Positions 21,004 to 36,000 of a stretch of DNA of 64,000 nucleotides are shown in pieces (the first letter of the stretch is position 1; each line of letters starts with the position of its first letter). The stretch lies in assembly GCF_004664715.2 (NCBI RefSeq), contig NC_051074.1, positions 21,224,558 to 21,288,557 of the forward strand, written 5' to 3'. This stretch comes from Peromyscus leucopus (Eukaryota > Chordata > Mammalia > Rodentia > Cricetidae). The notes under the pieces were generated by a model, which was not told where the DNA came from, ran no database searches, and saw nothing but the letters and a program-made list of their open reading frames with translations. Made by a program: the position numbers and the translations under genes.

Positions 21004-24000
21004 CTGCAGGAAAATACACAGAAATACACATGAGTGCTGGAGTTAAAAGCTCCTACAAACAGTAGGAGGTCAGCAGATGCGAATGGATAGGAAGAGAACA
21101 GAATTAACTGCTGTCTGTCTACCTTGGGACCTGTGGACTTGGGACAAATTCTACAACTGGATAGAAGTGATAGCTGAGTAATTCTATAACTCCGCCTGAA
21201 CAGTCATCACAATCAGTGCGTTCATGTGATGTAAATTACACCTCAATAACACTGACTTTTAAAACAGAAGCTGAGGCGTGTACTCCTATGAAACCATGTA
21301 AGCTTACCTCCAATACACCCATGGTATTTGACATCAGCCAGAGACTAGCAATAGCACACTACTTGGCAGGCTCACTGACTCAATACAACATGAAAACCCA
21401 CATGGCAGACACACACTGCTTCTTCATGTTAAAGTGCCTTACTTACTCCATGTAAAAGAAGAAGCTGCTCCCTTCTTACTCAACGGTTTCACGTAGCCCT
21501 AAGTTTAAGTTTCTGATAGTCCTACGTTTTTAGATGTTTATTAGGAGAAACTCCCAAGAGAGCAAGTTTCTCAAAGCAGGTGGTTGTTATGACAGTATGT
21601 GTCATGTGGTCTGGGGTAATTACAGACACCATTCCTCAACCACACTTACACAGCATCTCCAACTTCACTACAGTTCAATTCACTATTCTGATATTAGGGT
21701 AGCCTGAAAAGTGATACACATCATTGCCAGCTGTACTCAATTCCACTCCAGACATGTGCTATATCCTCTGAGCATCACACTATTATTGCTCCTAGCCAGC
21801 CACAGGATCCCAGTGCTAGCGTGCTGCGGAGCTAGAACGTTTAAAAGGTTATATGCATTAGGTGCATTTTCAACTTGGGATGTCTTCACCTTCCAATGGG
21901 TTTATCAGGAATATAATCCTATCAAAAGTCAAAATATATCTGACTACTAACTAAAATATACCTATTTCACTTCCATTACTGGATTTTCAGAAACTTCGCT
22001 TCTTTAGTCGTAAACTAATTATCTTCAGGTAGTAAGAGCAATCAAATGAGTTAAATAAAAAATAATTAGCAACAAGATTAAATATAAACATACAGAGACT
22101 GCTAAAAGATACTAACACATTCTTTGTACCTTCATTCCATGAACTCATTTTCAACCAAGAAAACTTACTCTCAGGTGTCGGTTTTCTTCTGACAGCTTCA
22201 TCATTTCTCCCTGAAGTCTCTTACATTCTTCCATCAGTTTCCTTGTTTCCGTATCATTGAGCGAAACACTATGTGGTTTTGGCAGGGGTCCATCTTGTTT
22301 GGATGCATTCAGTGGAACAGCTTTGCTAGGTTCCATATCATTCTGTATTTCAAAGATAATGGGAATCTTTAACTAAAAACATTTATGGATTTTAACTAAT
22401 AAAAATCTAAACTCTGCATCTTTTCTAAAATGTCCTAAAAAGGTGACAAGTTTCAACTAATTATTAAGACTTTACTAGTACCAAATATGGTCATATGTAG
22501 ACATTTTCAATGGAATATGTCAATAAATACCAGCAGTTATTACATAAATAAAATAAGCAGCCTATTTCCTCTACTCCTGTACCCTTGGTACTTACCTTAA
22601 CATAGCACTTAAAATGTCATAATAATTTATCTTTTACATTATTTCCTCCAGAATTTCAAAAGCTGGGAGAACAGCCATTTCTCTTTCTTATTTACCCCTA
22701 AACACGTGCTTTACTAGTCAGTCCAGGAAAATATGCTGAAAGACTAACTCCAGGTAATTTTCAATGGTCTGATTCTACAATCAAACGAGGTTTTAGAAAT
22801 TGGAAGTTACAGGACAGCCTCATAATCATTCCAACAAAATTTGCAGCTGCCTAAGAACATAGAGCCAAAAACAATCTAATGTCTACTAATGGAATAAAGT
22901 AACTAAAAAGTACAAATATTGAAAGGGAAACAGCAAACAAAGAGATCACTGCAATGAATGGAGGAAGCTATCTGTGGTCTTCAAATTGTTAAGATTATCC
23001 AATTAGTGTGATTCATTGTGGTATACTATTTAAGAAATAACTTAAGACAACTTTCAAAACTGCAAGGTCCAAATTCAACCTTGTGACTAAGCCTGTGATC
23101 CAAACCGTTTCCTTCATCCCAACATCATTTATGCCACCACATACTGTAATAGCATCAATATAAAGTCATTTTCATTTTTGATTTTTAACTGTTAAAATTT
23201 TTTAGAAGGCTTAGAAGGTTAAGTCAGTAATAGAGCATTTGCTAACAAGCTTTATCCAGATATAAACTGCTAATCAAGGCATTTATAAAATTAAACGTCA
23301 TGACACTGCATAGTAGTCATTTGTACCAAGATCTGGGCAGTGCATAACCATTCTGGCTGCCAGTGGGGCTGCAATGGTTAAGTGTCAACTAGACAGATCT
23401 AGGGTCACCCAGGACTGTAAACAAACCTCTGTGTAAACTTTCTATACTGGGTTAAGTGAGGTGGACTACAGACCCTGAATGTGAGTAGCACCATTGCAGG
23501 GGCTAGGTCCTGAACAGAACAAAAAGAACTGAGCACCAGCACTAACGGCTGTTTCCTGCCTACAGATGCAACATGACTATCAGCTACCACTGCCAGACCA
23601 GACTGTTCCTCAAACTATAAGCAAAATCAAATTTTCTTCCTAAAGCTGCCCATGCCAGTACTTTGTGAAAACAAGGGGTTCTAATGCACAACACTGACCT
23701 GCCAGCGGACTGTCCTTTCAAGTTTCACATTTGAGAAGGGGAGCTGACTTCAAAGATGAAGAGATGCTTACCTCAATTTGCTCTGAGCTTCTCTTGTTGA
23801 CACTATTCTTTCCCATAATCTCTCCAATGCCCAACCAAGCTCACCTCTAATATAAAAAATCTGGACCTGATATATTTTACTAAAATACTTATTCTATTTT
23901 TTTTCTTGACATTAAAATTTACTTCAAACTGAGTTTTCAAACCCCATCCTGCATAATTCAACTTGACTTTCAAAAAGGAAGACACATGCCTCCCTCAGTA

Positions 24001-27000
24001 AAGCAGGCAATATTCACCAACAGGCAAATACAAAGTCCTCAAGTGTTGCTTAAGAACTAAGAAAGTGCTGAGCAAAGCATTTGCCTCACACACATAAGAT
24101 CATACCCAGTACTGGGGCAAAAATAATTGAGAGAAAAATCATACTGTTAGCCCAGTGTTAACTACAGAATGATATAGAGGAAACTAATAGGGGAGGGGGT
24201 TCCTAATGACTTAAATAAAAAATTTCAATTCTCAAAAAATTTTTATGTGGGGTACAGTGCACACCTTTAATCCCAGCAGATGGAGGACAGGACCATGAAA
24301 TATGCAAAATAAAAAGATTCAACATGCTGACTCTTACCAACCAATAGTAACATTTCCTTAACACCTCAATGTGTGTCAAGACAACATACCAGTTTATGTT
24401 ATACACTGTCCGCTAGTTTACATTCCTTTGCCTGTCGGCAGTGGCCCCATCAGGATTTCCACTTTAATAACTGTGTGGGGGCAATTAGAAAGGAGGTAGG
24501 CACTAGACACAGAAAGCAAAGGTGAACTCTACGGCAGAGCAAGTATTTGCAATGAAGCTCTGAGAAGAGAGGAACTAAAGAACATTCTTCTATCACTATT
24601 CTGAGTGAAGGGTGTCAATACATAAAGATGGTATACAGCTAAACTATGACTATGCTGTCAGAATTAAAGTTTTAATTTGTAAGTTGAAATATCTGAAAAA
24701 CAATGTTCTCTGGAATTTTTTCTTCCTACTCCAACAGCAAATGTATGGTTTCTCTAGGCCCATGATCACCAAAAATAAATAATTCCAAATTATAAAGCCA
24801 AACAGAATTAGAAATTTAAGAGAATTGGTTGGTTGGTTTCTTTGTTTGTAACAGGCCTCACCACTAGCTATGTAGACCAGGCTGGCCCTGAACTCACCAA
24901 GAGCTCTGCCTTCCTCTGCCTCCCTAGTGCTGGGATTAAAGGTGTGCACCACTGCACCAATACACTCAGCTAATAAAAGGCATTTTTAAAGCCTTCTTAG
25001 GGGGCTAGAGATGGTACAGTGGTTAAAAAACACTGGCTGATCTTCCAGAAGACCTGGGTGTGATTTCTAGCACCAACATGGTGGCTCACAACTAACTATC
25101 TGTAACTGGTTCCAGGAGATCTGATATCCTCTTCTGACCTCTGTTGGCCCAAGGCACATGTGGTGTATAAACATACAACATGTAGACTAAACACCCACAC
25201 ACATAAACTTATAAAGCCTTACTATATGCATATCCTCTTCTAAGCCAAATCAAAGTATAAGAACGTATAGCATTTAACTATTAATCTTAATAATATTTCT
25301 GAACTTTCCAGTAAGTAATAAATGCTAACAAGAATTACACAGAACCCATTCAACCAGCAAACTCAGTTACCCTAACCTTATTAGCATTCAAGCACATACA
25401 TGCAGAGTTAAATTATGGCCTCATTTTTAGCCATGATTTTAAAAAAAGTCCCAGGGCACTGCAAGTAAACAATGACAGTTATAAAGGTTACTATTCTTGT
25501 ATTTTTTCTTTCCTACAAACACAAATGCTTGTTGAAAAGCATTGTTTGCTAGCTCCTACCTACTATATATCTGCTATGCTAATTCAAACAAGCTACAAAT
25601 TCAATGTTCAGCATATGCTCCCCAAAGCTCATTCACAGGAAAAATTACACCAATTTGATATTGTTCACTTACTTATATCCACTCAATGCCTGTGACTCTA
25701 CTGATCATTGTTTCAGAACTTGTCAATTCTACTGTCATTTTAAACACAGTCTAAAATGTAAGTTCTAGGGATGGAGAAGCTCGGCCAGTAGACTGAGCCC
25801 GCAGGAAGCCCTGGGCTCTACCCCCAGCACAGAACCAGGTACAGTAGCTCACACCTGCAATCTGAGGACTTCTCGTAGAGGCAGGAGGATAAGAAGTTGA
25901 AGGTCATCCTTGGCTACACAGTGAGTAAGTTGAGAAGCCAATCTAGGTAACATGAGATCCAGTCTGGGGGAAAAAAATTAATCCTAACTATTTATTAATA
26001 CACTCAATAGTACTCATCTGCTTAGGTATCTACATTAACTTACTAACACTAGTAGACTCCTACTGCTGTTAGCTCCTATGACAAACCTGCTTCACCTCTT
26101 TTAGTTCCCTGGGGTCACTCTTCGTGTGATAACTGGCAGGTGTTGCAACTGTATTGCTGACGCTGCTCATTGAAGTGACAGTTGAAGCAATCCCTGGTGG
26201 AGTTTTACCCTGAGGTAGCATGGGAAAAATATTCTCAGATTCATACCAAACTCATTTCTCCTGTATGATATTGGGAACGACTAACAAATAGCTTTAGCCT
26301 GTAAAACACTGACATCTTATTCCATAAAAATAATGCATCAGAAACAGAACATCAAATCAAAACAACATTTCTGAACTAGCTTTTCATATCTCTCACACAA
26401 ACTTAGGTATGGCCTTTTGCACACCTTCACTTAGAAACTATGTATATATTTTAAAAAAAACCTCACACTTATCTAAAAATATTATCTAAAAAATATTCAG
26501 TTTCGTGTTCTCTTACCTTTGGTAACACTTAACGGGAAAATTTTTCCCCTTAAAGCTAAAAAATGCTAATGATTTGTAATCGTCTCTTATACTCAGGGAC
26601 CCTGTTACCTCCCAAATACACACCAGCCAATAAAAAACCCAGAGATTCATGTAACACTCTGGTTAGCCTTCCATAACTCCACAGTTCCCTACTTACCTTT
26701 CAAATTCTCTTACTATAGTTAAAAAACAATAACTCAAAAAAAAAGTTTGGCACAAAATAATACTTAATAGACATCCAACTTATTCTGTCTCAACAAAAAG
26801 AGCATGTATTTTGAAATACAGAATGCCTTTGTAAAAAGGCTCCTGAACTCCTGCTCCATTCAGTCCCCTTGTCGTCATTAAAGCAAAAGTTTTTGTAGAA
26901 AATAGTTTACTATCAGATGTTACATAGAGGGCAATACACTAAGTACATACACTTAACTAATCTGGAAAATATCAAGTAGAGTTAAGGCTTTAAATGGCTT

Positions 27001-30000
27001 TTAAAATTCAAATTTAGTCTGAATAGGTTATAAAAGATCAAAAACAATGTGGCCTCCTTCCATCCCTAAAACTACTAACAGGAACTAAGTCAGGTGTGGT
27101 GGCTATTAAGGAGACCGATTCTGGCTCACAATGTACATATAGACACAGACTTCTCCAGTGTCATACACGAAATGAGGACAATGCAAACTCCACAGGCCAC
27201 AATACAGTCACATACTGAACTACAGTCGTTACCAGCAACTTAATTAAAAAACTACATCATATTTTGCTTAAGTTAATTCATTAAATAAACCAGACCCAGG
27301 GTGTATCTTTGTGGTAGAGTGCCTACATAGGATGCTGCAGGACCAGAGTTCCATTTCCAACCCCACTGAATAAATATAAATAAGTCAATTTACTGTGTCA
27401 CAAGACTACAAACTGAAACTATTTGGTTCTATACTATATATTCTAATAAATATACACTACCAGCATACTTCTTTGTAACATTTTTGTTGATGTTGCACAT
27501 TTGGAAATGTATTGAGTGTTCATCTTTACTTAGTTCGTGCAAGATACGATTAACAAAACCATACCTGAAGTAAACTGACAAAACCCCATCTAGGCATCAG
27601 ATTATTCAATAATGCCTAAACTTCCAAAACCACAAATCTTATACTAAACCTAAGATAGACACAAAGAAAGGGGTAGGTAATTTTAGTAAAAAGCTAAAAA
27701 GAAACTAATATCAAGACACTGACATTTAGAACCTTCATCAACTTCACCTATACATAATACTGAACAGGGCATTATCAACAAAGTCTTATTTCCAAAGAGT
27801 AATATGGACAAGGTGTTTTGTGTATACTTCTAGGGAGTTAAAAAAGCGTTTAAGCACCAAAAAACTTTCATTTTATTTCAGGTCACGTGATAAAGGATGA
27901 GATGCACCATTAAACTAAACCCCTGACAGGACATACATGTGACCAAATGGACTGTATCCTCATAGATGACACTAATTAACATTTCTTTACAATCTGCAGG
28001 TGAATAGCAACAGCAGAATGAGCTTAAGGGAGAACCGTTATTTCCAAAAATATTCTTCAAACACTTGCAGAAGTTAACTGTTCTCCAGCCGAGTTCCCGT
28101 GGTGATGGGATCTAACACAGGACTACTGGTATGATAAACCTGCCTGCCACCTACCCACTAAGTTACATCCTCATCACATCTCATCTTGTATGTGAATCTT
28201 GAAATGGAAATTCTAACATGTGAAAATACCCACCAACTATCAGAAGGGCTCACTCCTAAACTACAAGCACTCAGGATGCCAAGACAGGAGGACTACCACA
28301 AGCGTGAGGACAGCCTGCCTGCTCACACAGCGAGTTCCGCACCGTCCTGGGACAGAGACCCTGCCTTCTAAAACAAAACAACAATTTACTAGCAAGGCTA
28401 AGGACCATCAGAGTAACAATTTCAATACTGATATCAAAACAATACTTCAGGGGGTCTATATAAGGATCTGCTACACAGTAATTAATGCCCTGTCTTAAAG
28501 TCATTGTCTATCTAGTGCCCAGACTGTCAACCTGACTGAAAAGATCCAAAGTTTTGTTTGGTTTAGTTTTGTAGACAAGGTACCTTGTAGCATAGGCTGA
28601 CCCAGAACTCAGCAATCCTCCTGCTTCCACTTTCAAAGTACTGGGATTATAGAGATGAGCAGCCAGTGCCACACTTCCAAAGTTTAAGGAATGATCCTAA
28701 GTCTGGGCCTTTTGCTTGGTCATGTTATATCAAAAAAGTTCCTGAAAGGGTAGAGAGATTGCTAAGGGTGGTTAAGAATACCGGCTGCTCTTCCGAAGGA
28801 CCAGTGTTAGATTCCCAGTAGCCCATGGTAGCTCCCAACCACCTGTAACTCTAGTTCCAGGAGACTGAATGCCCTCTTCTGGCCCTTGTGGATACCAAGT
28901 ACACAGGTAGTGCATGAAGGCAATCATGCATACAGTTAAAATAGTTTGTTTTTTAAAAGAAAGTTCCTAAGTCAGTTGTGACTGATGTAATAACTGGTCA
29001 AAATACTGAGAACATGTGACTGTCAAATGCTAACCCACACAGGACATAGAGATCATCCTCTCCACAGCTCTAGGAAAAACACACGGGGGAAAAAATGTTA
29101 CTGCTGGAAGAAGGGGAGCGCAGTGAGAAGCTCTGACTTCCCAGCAGGACACACACGTGACATTCTTCAATTCACAGCAGCTGTGACTACCTACACAAGA
29201 GATCCACAGGACTGAGCCTGCCAAAATCCATCCCAAAAAGCTGCAGAGCTCATGGAGCCCCACTCCATCCCGAGGGTTTACACTCAGTTAACTGTTGCTG
29301 AGGAAGGAGAGACACTTTTCTTGGTTGATCATTATGAAGGTGAACATAGCCCTGTAAACAAAATGGCACCCATCCTCCTATCATCACCTTAATGAAAAAG
29401 GCATGAAAGCACAAGTAGGACCAGCTGGATAAAGAACAGGAACTAATGAGTGGGCAGAAGAAAAAAGAGGTAATAGATGAGTATGATCAAAACATATAAT
29501 GTACATGTATGAACATAAAACAATGAAACCTATTATGTACAACTAAGATACGTAATTAAAAATGAAGGTTACTAGTGGTTACTTGAGTCACAATGGCTCA
29601 AGAACCAACCTGAAGAGCCTTCTATCGATAACCAATCTAATAATGTAGTTGTGGCAGCTCACAACTGACTCAGTTTCCCAGTTTGAATCTCAAGTCTATT
29701 CTGAGTCAACAGAGTTCAAGCTTGTTTGCTCAAGGACTGTGAGAATGTTCTGATTAGTCCACAGAGTCTCCTTGAAGGGCTGTGAGAAAGTCCTGATTAG
29801 CCCACAGGAAGGAACACACTATCTAGCTAGACACAGGCTGCTGGTGCCAGCCGGAGGTACATCGAGATACAAAATGAAACTGCCTGCTCCTTGACGCAGG
29901 CGGGATAGATAATTGCTGAATGCCTGTACTGTGCATTGTTCTACCTCTGTCCTTCAAGACTTTATAAGCTGGCTGTGAAATAAACTCAGGGCTGTCCGGC

Positions 30001-33000
30001 ATTGACCAGCAGACCTCTCGACTCTTTTCTGTCTTCTTCATTGTCTCTACAACCCACATGCCTTTACCTAGCTACCCAGCTGACTATCGGCAGGCTCCGA
30101 CATGTAGTAATTGTATGACATCAGAGCACAAATGCTTATTTGAATGTGTGTGTGCATGAGAGAGAGACAGAGGTGTATTCACAGGTTCATATATGTGCAT
30201 GTGCCATGCACATGGAAACCCAAGACTGAGGTTGGGTGTCTTCCTCAATCTCTTTCCACCCTATTTTTCAAGAGGCCTCTCCCTGAACCTGGGCTTCACC
30301 AATTCAGCAAGGATGGAGTCAGTGAGCTCCAGGAATCTGTCTCCTCTCTAGTGGGAGTCAGTAGAGACAACTCCAGTGCTGAAGTTAAGGCACACACAGC
30401 ACCTATTGTGCTTTTTATATGAGTGCTAGGGATTCAAACTCAGGTCTCAGTACCTGAAAGCACTATACCAACTTAGCCATCTCCCCAGCTTCTGGAGGCA
30501 TGAATTATACTTTTTATGTATACTAATCCATTATATATAATTATATTGCAAGTAAAGGAGGGGAGGGGAGACAGGAAATGGAGGTAAAGCTTATATATCA
30601 CCAGAGCAGAGATATGCTTGTAAATAGGAGGAAAACCATAAAGTTGAAAAGGGGACACACAGGGAGATCCAAGAGGAAAAGGGGGTAAATATGATCAAAA
30701 TACAATGGATATGTGTATGAAATTTTCAATATATATTTTTTACAATAACTGTTAACTAAGCCAGGCATGGTAACAGACAATCACAGCAGGCCGGTCTCTA
30801 TGTGAGTTACAGGCCAGCCTGGTCTACATAGTGAGTTCCAGGACAGTCAGAGCTATGTAGAGACCCTGTCTTTAAATAAAAACAAACAAACAAACAAACA
30901 AAAAAAAGTAATGATAAAACAGTTTATAACCTGCCTTTGTAAACTGTTATTAGATGAAAATCACTCACCTAAATGCTGTAGCTGAACTTTAATGCTATGC
31001 ACTTTACCAACAACATCTACAACCACCACCAAAAACAAATCCAAATTTGATCAAGCTTCTAGGATCCAACTTCCAATAAGAAATAGTAGACAAAGAAACT
31101 ATGTAACACGAGAATGCTATCATACAAACCTATCATGTGGAGGACTAGAGAGATGTCTCTGGTTAAGAAGAGTTGCTGCTCTTCCCCAGGACCAAGTGGT
31201 TCACAACTATCTGTAACTCTAGCTCCAGGGGATCCAACACCCTGTTCTGACTTCTGCAGGTACTCACAAGCACATGGCAAACACATACACAAATAAATAA
31301 ATATCTTAAAAAACAAGCCTAGCATGCAGCAAAGTCTATAGGCAAACCTAGTTCATGTATTACTTTTAGAAGAGCAAAGCAAAAAGGAAGCCACTAAATT
31401 AAAGAAATAAATCATCTGCACTGTTTGGATTTCCTTTTCATTTCAATTCAAACAGACTACAAAAAAGGACATTTTAATGACATCTGAAGGACAAATCTGA
31501 ATGCTGCTTGGACAGCTTAATGAATGTGAGTGAACACATTAAAATTTAAATGTATAATATGAAAACATCAGAACTCTTCATTCAGCTGATCTTTAAGTCC
31601 TTAGAATTACACATGTTAATGAATAAAATCAAATGTCTAGGATGTGTCTTAAAAGCCAAGCATGGTGGCAGCTTTTGATGCCAGCATTGGGAAGCTGAGG
31701 CTCCAGGAGAAATAACCAATTCTCTGGGCTACAAAGATGACAAGTAAAATCCAAGGGTTTATGACCTAGCAATTATAAAAGCTGGTCATGGACTCATAGT
31801 GAGTGTATACCCCTCTTTCTAATGTATATCATTTTCTGTCTAATGCCTAGTTTAAAAAAAAACAAAAACAAGAAGCTTTATAGCAGATGCTCCAATTTAA
31901 TATACAACAAATATAAGTAGTCCAAATAACAGGAAGACATTCTGCTGCTAACTTATGGAGGTTCAGGATCTGACAGTGTCGAGGAATACTCTGATGTTAC
32001 TAACCAGCCTATGGGTTATAGGTTCCTATTCTAGAAAGAATCCAGCCACAAACTACTGTTCTGCTTCACAGCAGAGAAACTGAGAGGATTCACTTAGTAT
32101 CTGATCAAGGGGTAAAATGGGTCCCCAGTGCTTTCTTCCATAGCTGTGGGCTGGCATCTCTGGTATGTCCATATGCCTGTTCCTTCTCATGGTCTGGAAA
32201 ACAAGCTCAACTGCCTATCAATTTCTTGCTGGCTTGCAAAGCAGTAAGAACCTCTCTGAATCACATTAATACCTAGGCTCTAACTTCCTCAGACTTAATT
32301 TTTCAGTCTTAACTTGTCCAATATCCAGAGTATAATGGATAACACCCAATGAAAGATAAACAGATCTGTGTTTAATAAACTATTATAAGATAATGGTAAA
32401 AACAAACAAAAAACCCTCAAGTGAAATAACCTCCAAATGTAATTTTAAAGTAATGTCAATCCAGATAAATTTAATACTTTGTTATTAAATATAAAAAGCA
32501 ATGGAGACTATTAAACATTTTTGAACCAACAAAAAGAAAAAGGAAACGAATATGGAAAAGTACAAACACCACACTTTTTACTCTTGGCTATTATAACACA
32601 GATTCACTTAAAAGGATGTATTGAAAATTCAGTGAGTTATTTGCTCAATACCTAATTAACATTCAAGAGCATCTTCATTTCAGCTTTCTTAAATATAGTT
32701 TACTTTTGAACAGAGCAAATATGTTACTAGATCAAAGCAAGAATCATGTGAGACTGACTATAAACCATATTATACCAATTATATTTACCCACATTATTTT
32801 ATATATTTCAACACACATAAAAACAATCCCTCCTACAAACCATAAGAAAAACTTCAAATCCACAAGGCTGAAGAGACAGCTCGTCAAGTGATTAAGAGCA
32901 CAGGACCTGGGTTCCATCTCCAGCACACACCCACATAACAGCTCACAGCCACCTCAAACACCTGTTCCAGGGGAATCCTCACCCACTTCTAACTGAGGGC

Positions 33001-36000
33001 ACCAGCACACAAGTGGTGCACAGACACACATGAAAGCAAAGTAACCACATGCATACAATAAAATTCTTAAATCAGAAAGAAGATAGGAATAAAGTAACCA
33101 CACCCACCCAACAGACCACAGGCCACTGGTCTGCTTTTACTAAACATATCTATCCCTCAAGCCACAAAAGCGTAACTGTTTAATACTAATCAATAAACAA
33201 AACAAACCATTTACTAAAAAATAAAACTGAATTTAATCAAAAAACAAAGTCAAAATATTTTACAAAGGCTAAACTGTAAAAAAAAAAAAAAAAAAAAAAA
33301 AAACCCACTTATTCCTGTAACTATATTTTATCCCAAGAATGTTGTTATTGTTACTCAAAAAGAGGTTCCTAATTATATTTATGTATGCATATCTTGTTCT
33401 AAAAAGTAAAATTTGAGAGTATTCCCAGAATTTCTTCCCACCCTGAAATTTGGACCTACCAATTAATATGTATTTCTTCATAGTCAAACAAAACATTATA
33501 AAATGCAAACAGCATTATCAAGCTTTTTTAAACTTAAGTCTCATTAGATGGACTTGCCACCCCAAGTCCAAAATCAGACACTGATAATCAACTATCTGAT
33601 GATTCTTACTTACCAGTTTATCATTTTCATTCGGCATTTCAAATACACATCTCAATTTAGAATCCATTAATTCGTCAGGTTTTGCCTCTTTCCACTTTAA
33701 AAAAAAAATACATAAGATAAGAGATTGTGGCAAACAGGTTTATCTAAAAAAATAACCGAAGCTGAACGAGGTTGCTCAGAAAACTGCTAAGGGTATAGCT
33801 CATCTAGGGTACAAGGCTGGAGTGCTTGCTAATTGCCGCAATCACCTGCCCATGTCCCTGGACCTTTAGAAGTTGCAGACCTACTATCGCCATCAATTAA
33901 AATCACAGTGGCATTGGGGCCTGGGCCCAAGAGACGGCTCAGAAGGAAAGGTACCTGCTGCCACCACTGCTGACCTGAGTTCAATCCTAGGAATCCATAA
34001 GGCAAATGAGAGAACCAACTCTGCCAACCTGCCCTCTGATCCCCACATGCCCCGTAGAATACCCAATCAAACAAATAAAAATGTAATGAAAAGAATGACA
34101 ATGACATTAGCAATACACATGACTTTTTTCTTCATGTTAGCATTTCTAAATGGTTTCTAAGAAAACAGTATTTCAAGTATTTCCATTCTTCAATTTTGTT
34201 CTGGACAGACTTACAGATATTTAATTTTGGCAAGGAAATCAAGATTTTTGAGAGCGAAACAAAACCCAAAGTTTAAACTATTATCTCCAAAAATAATTTC
34301 TGTACTTTCTACACTTACTTACCACAGCTTCCATATCTGAAATATTTGGTGGAGCAAAAATTGTCTGTACCATGAACTTATGTTTACTCTTTTCATTTGG
34401 ATCATAATCAAAGGGCTGTAGCATTACTAAATAAAAAGAAAAGACACATTATCTTTGACATTTTATCTCCTATTACCGCAGTAACAAATTTAAAGAAAAT
34501 CAAGATGGGTTCAAAACTCAAATATTATTATTCATTCTCAACTTTATAACTTTCAATTATTAAGTTCATTTCTGTGATGATTTTAATTTAGACAATTGAG
34601 ACATTGTTCTAATATAACTAGTTTTTCTAAACTGGATTTTAAACAATTACTCAGAGTGTATTCATTTGTTTAGATCTGATTTTAAGAAAACAAAGGAAAT
34701 CATAACTTCTTGATTCTAGAATCCCAATAGCATCCACGTTTTATGTCTTTAGATCTGAGTAGGCTGCAAGTTTTAAGGCTCCATGAGTTCAATCAGCATG
34801 CTAAATCTATGTGACACAAATATAAGATAGGAGAATAATAAACAAATTAGTAATTAAGATGTATATAGCATCTTTGTAGTTCTTCAAAATATTCTCAATG
34901 GGTCTTTTATAATTTGCTGTTTTAATATTCCATGTGCTTAAATATAAGAGCTGTAGCCAGGCGGTGGTGGCGCACGCCTTTAATCCCAGCACTTGGGAGG
35001 CAGAGCCAGGCGGATCTCTGTGAGTTCGAGGCCAGCCTGGTCTACAAAGCGAGTTCCAGGAAAGGCACAAAGCTACACACAGAGAAACCCTGTCTTGAAG
35101 CCCCCCCCACAAAAAAAAACTAATTAATTAAATAAGAAAGAGCTGTAGAATTATGTTAAAATTTTCGGAACATTATCATGAGTCATTGGGGTTTTAATTC
35201 AAGTATTTCTATGCCATGCTACCCCAACTGATCCCCATGACCTAACCTAACAAACAGGAAATCCGTATGTTTTCCTGCTCCCTTTGTAATTTACAAAAAG
35301 AAAAAAAAGAACTACTGTTTTACAAAGAAAGTCTCTGTGTGAGGCCAGAGGCTCTCTCACAAGTAAGCTACATGGAGCCACACACAGCCTCCTCAGCCTT
35401 GCTGCCTATTTCTCAACGATGGCAGATGCTGTTCCGCAGTACTGTCTCTTTAGAAGGGCTGCCTGGGGAAGGACAGTTTACAGAAGACATTTCAATAGCA
35501 CCAGCAGACTCCACAGCAGGAATAAATGGTGCAGATAAGGAACTGTAAGCAATAGACAAACGAGAAGAGCAGTGCAGTCTTCAAGGCAAGACCCCTTTGG
35601 CATTTACAATGAACATCATAAAGACTCATTGATTTTATAAGTGGGCCCAAAACAGGTACATTTTTAAGCAAAAGACTCAAAACATTTCTTCTGTAGTTGC
35701 ACAAAACATGCTATAACATAACCATGCTGTGTTCAAAGATAAACTAGTGAAAACACAGAATATGGTTGATGAGCTATAGAAATAAAGAATCGATGTGAAG
35801 TTTCAAGTTGACATTAATCAATCACACACCCACACACAAAATGAGAGTGAAAAAGTTTCAGTCAACTTTTTTTATAGCAAGATACCCAAAGAACACCTTT
35901 AAACACAAACTGCAGCCAAATAATAAACAGATGAAAACACTATTAAAGGCATGAACTGCTACCTGAAACAGTCACAATTGACCCGGGGTCAATAATTCCA

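Larger units (their letters stand above)
22343..26086 (-). other. Vapa intron 5
   Basis: 3.7 kb between exon 5 and exon 6. It holds a rodent interspersed repeat (23371-23640), a B1 pair, a B2 and a B4, all listed separately. The rest is AT-rich. Confidence 0.85.
26210..33613 (-). other. Vapa intron 4 (7.4 kb)
   Basis: Separates exon 4 from the alternative exon 5. It is packed with SINEs, two L1 3'-end fragments (28990-29560, 30500-30760) and an LTR (29650-30058). A 24-base A run lies near 33280. No other exons were recognised. Confidence 0.85.
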
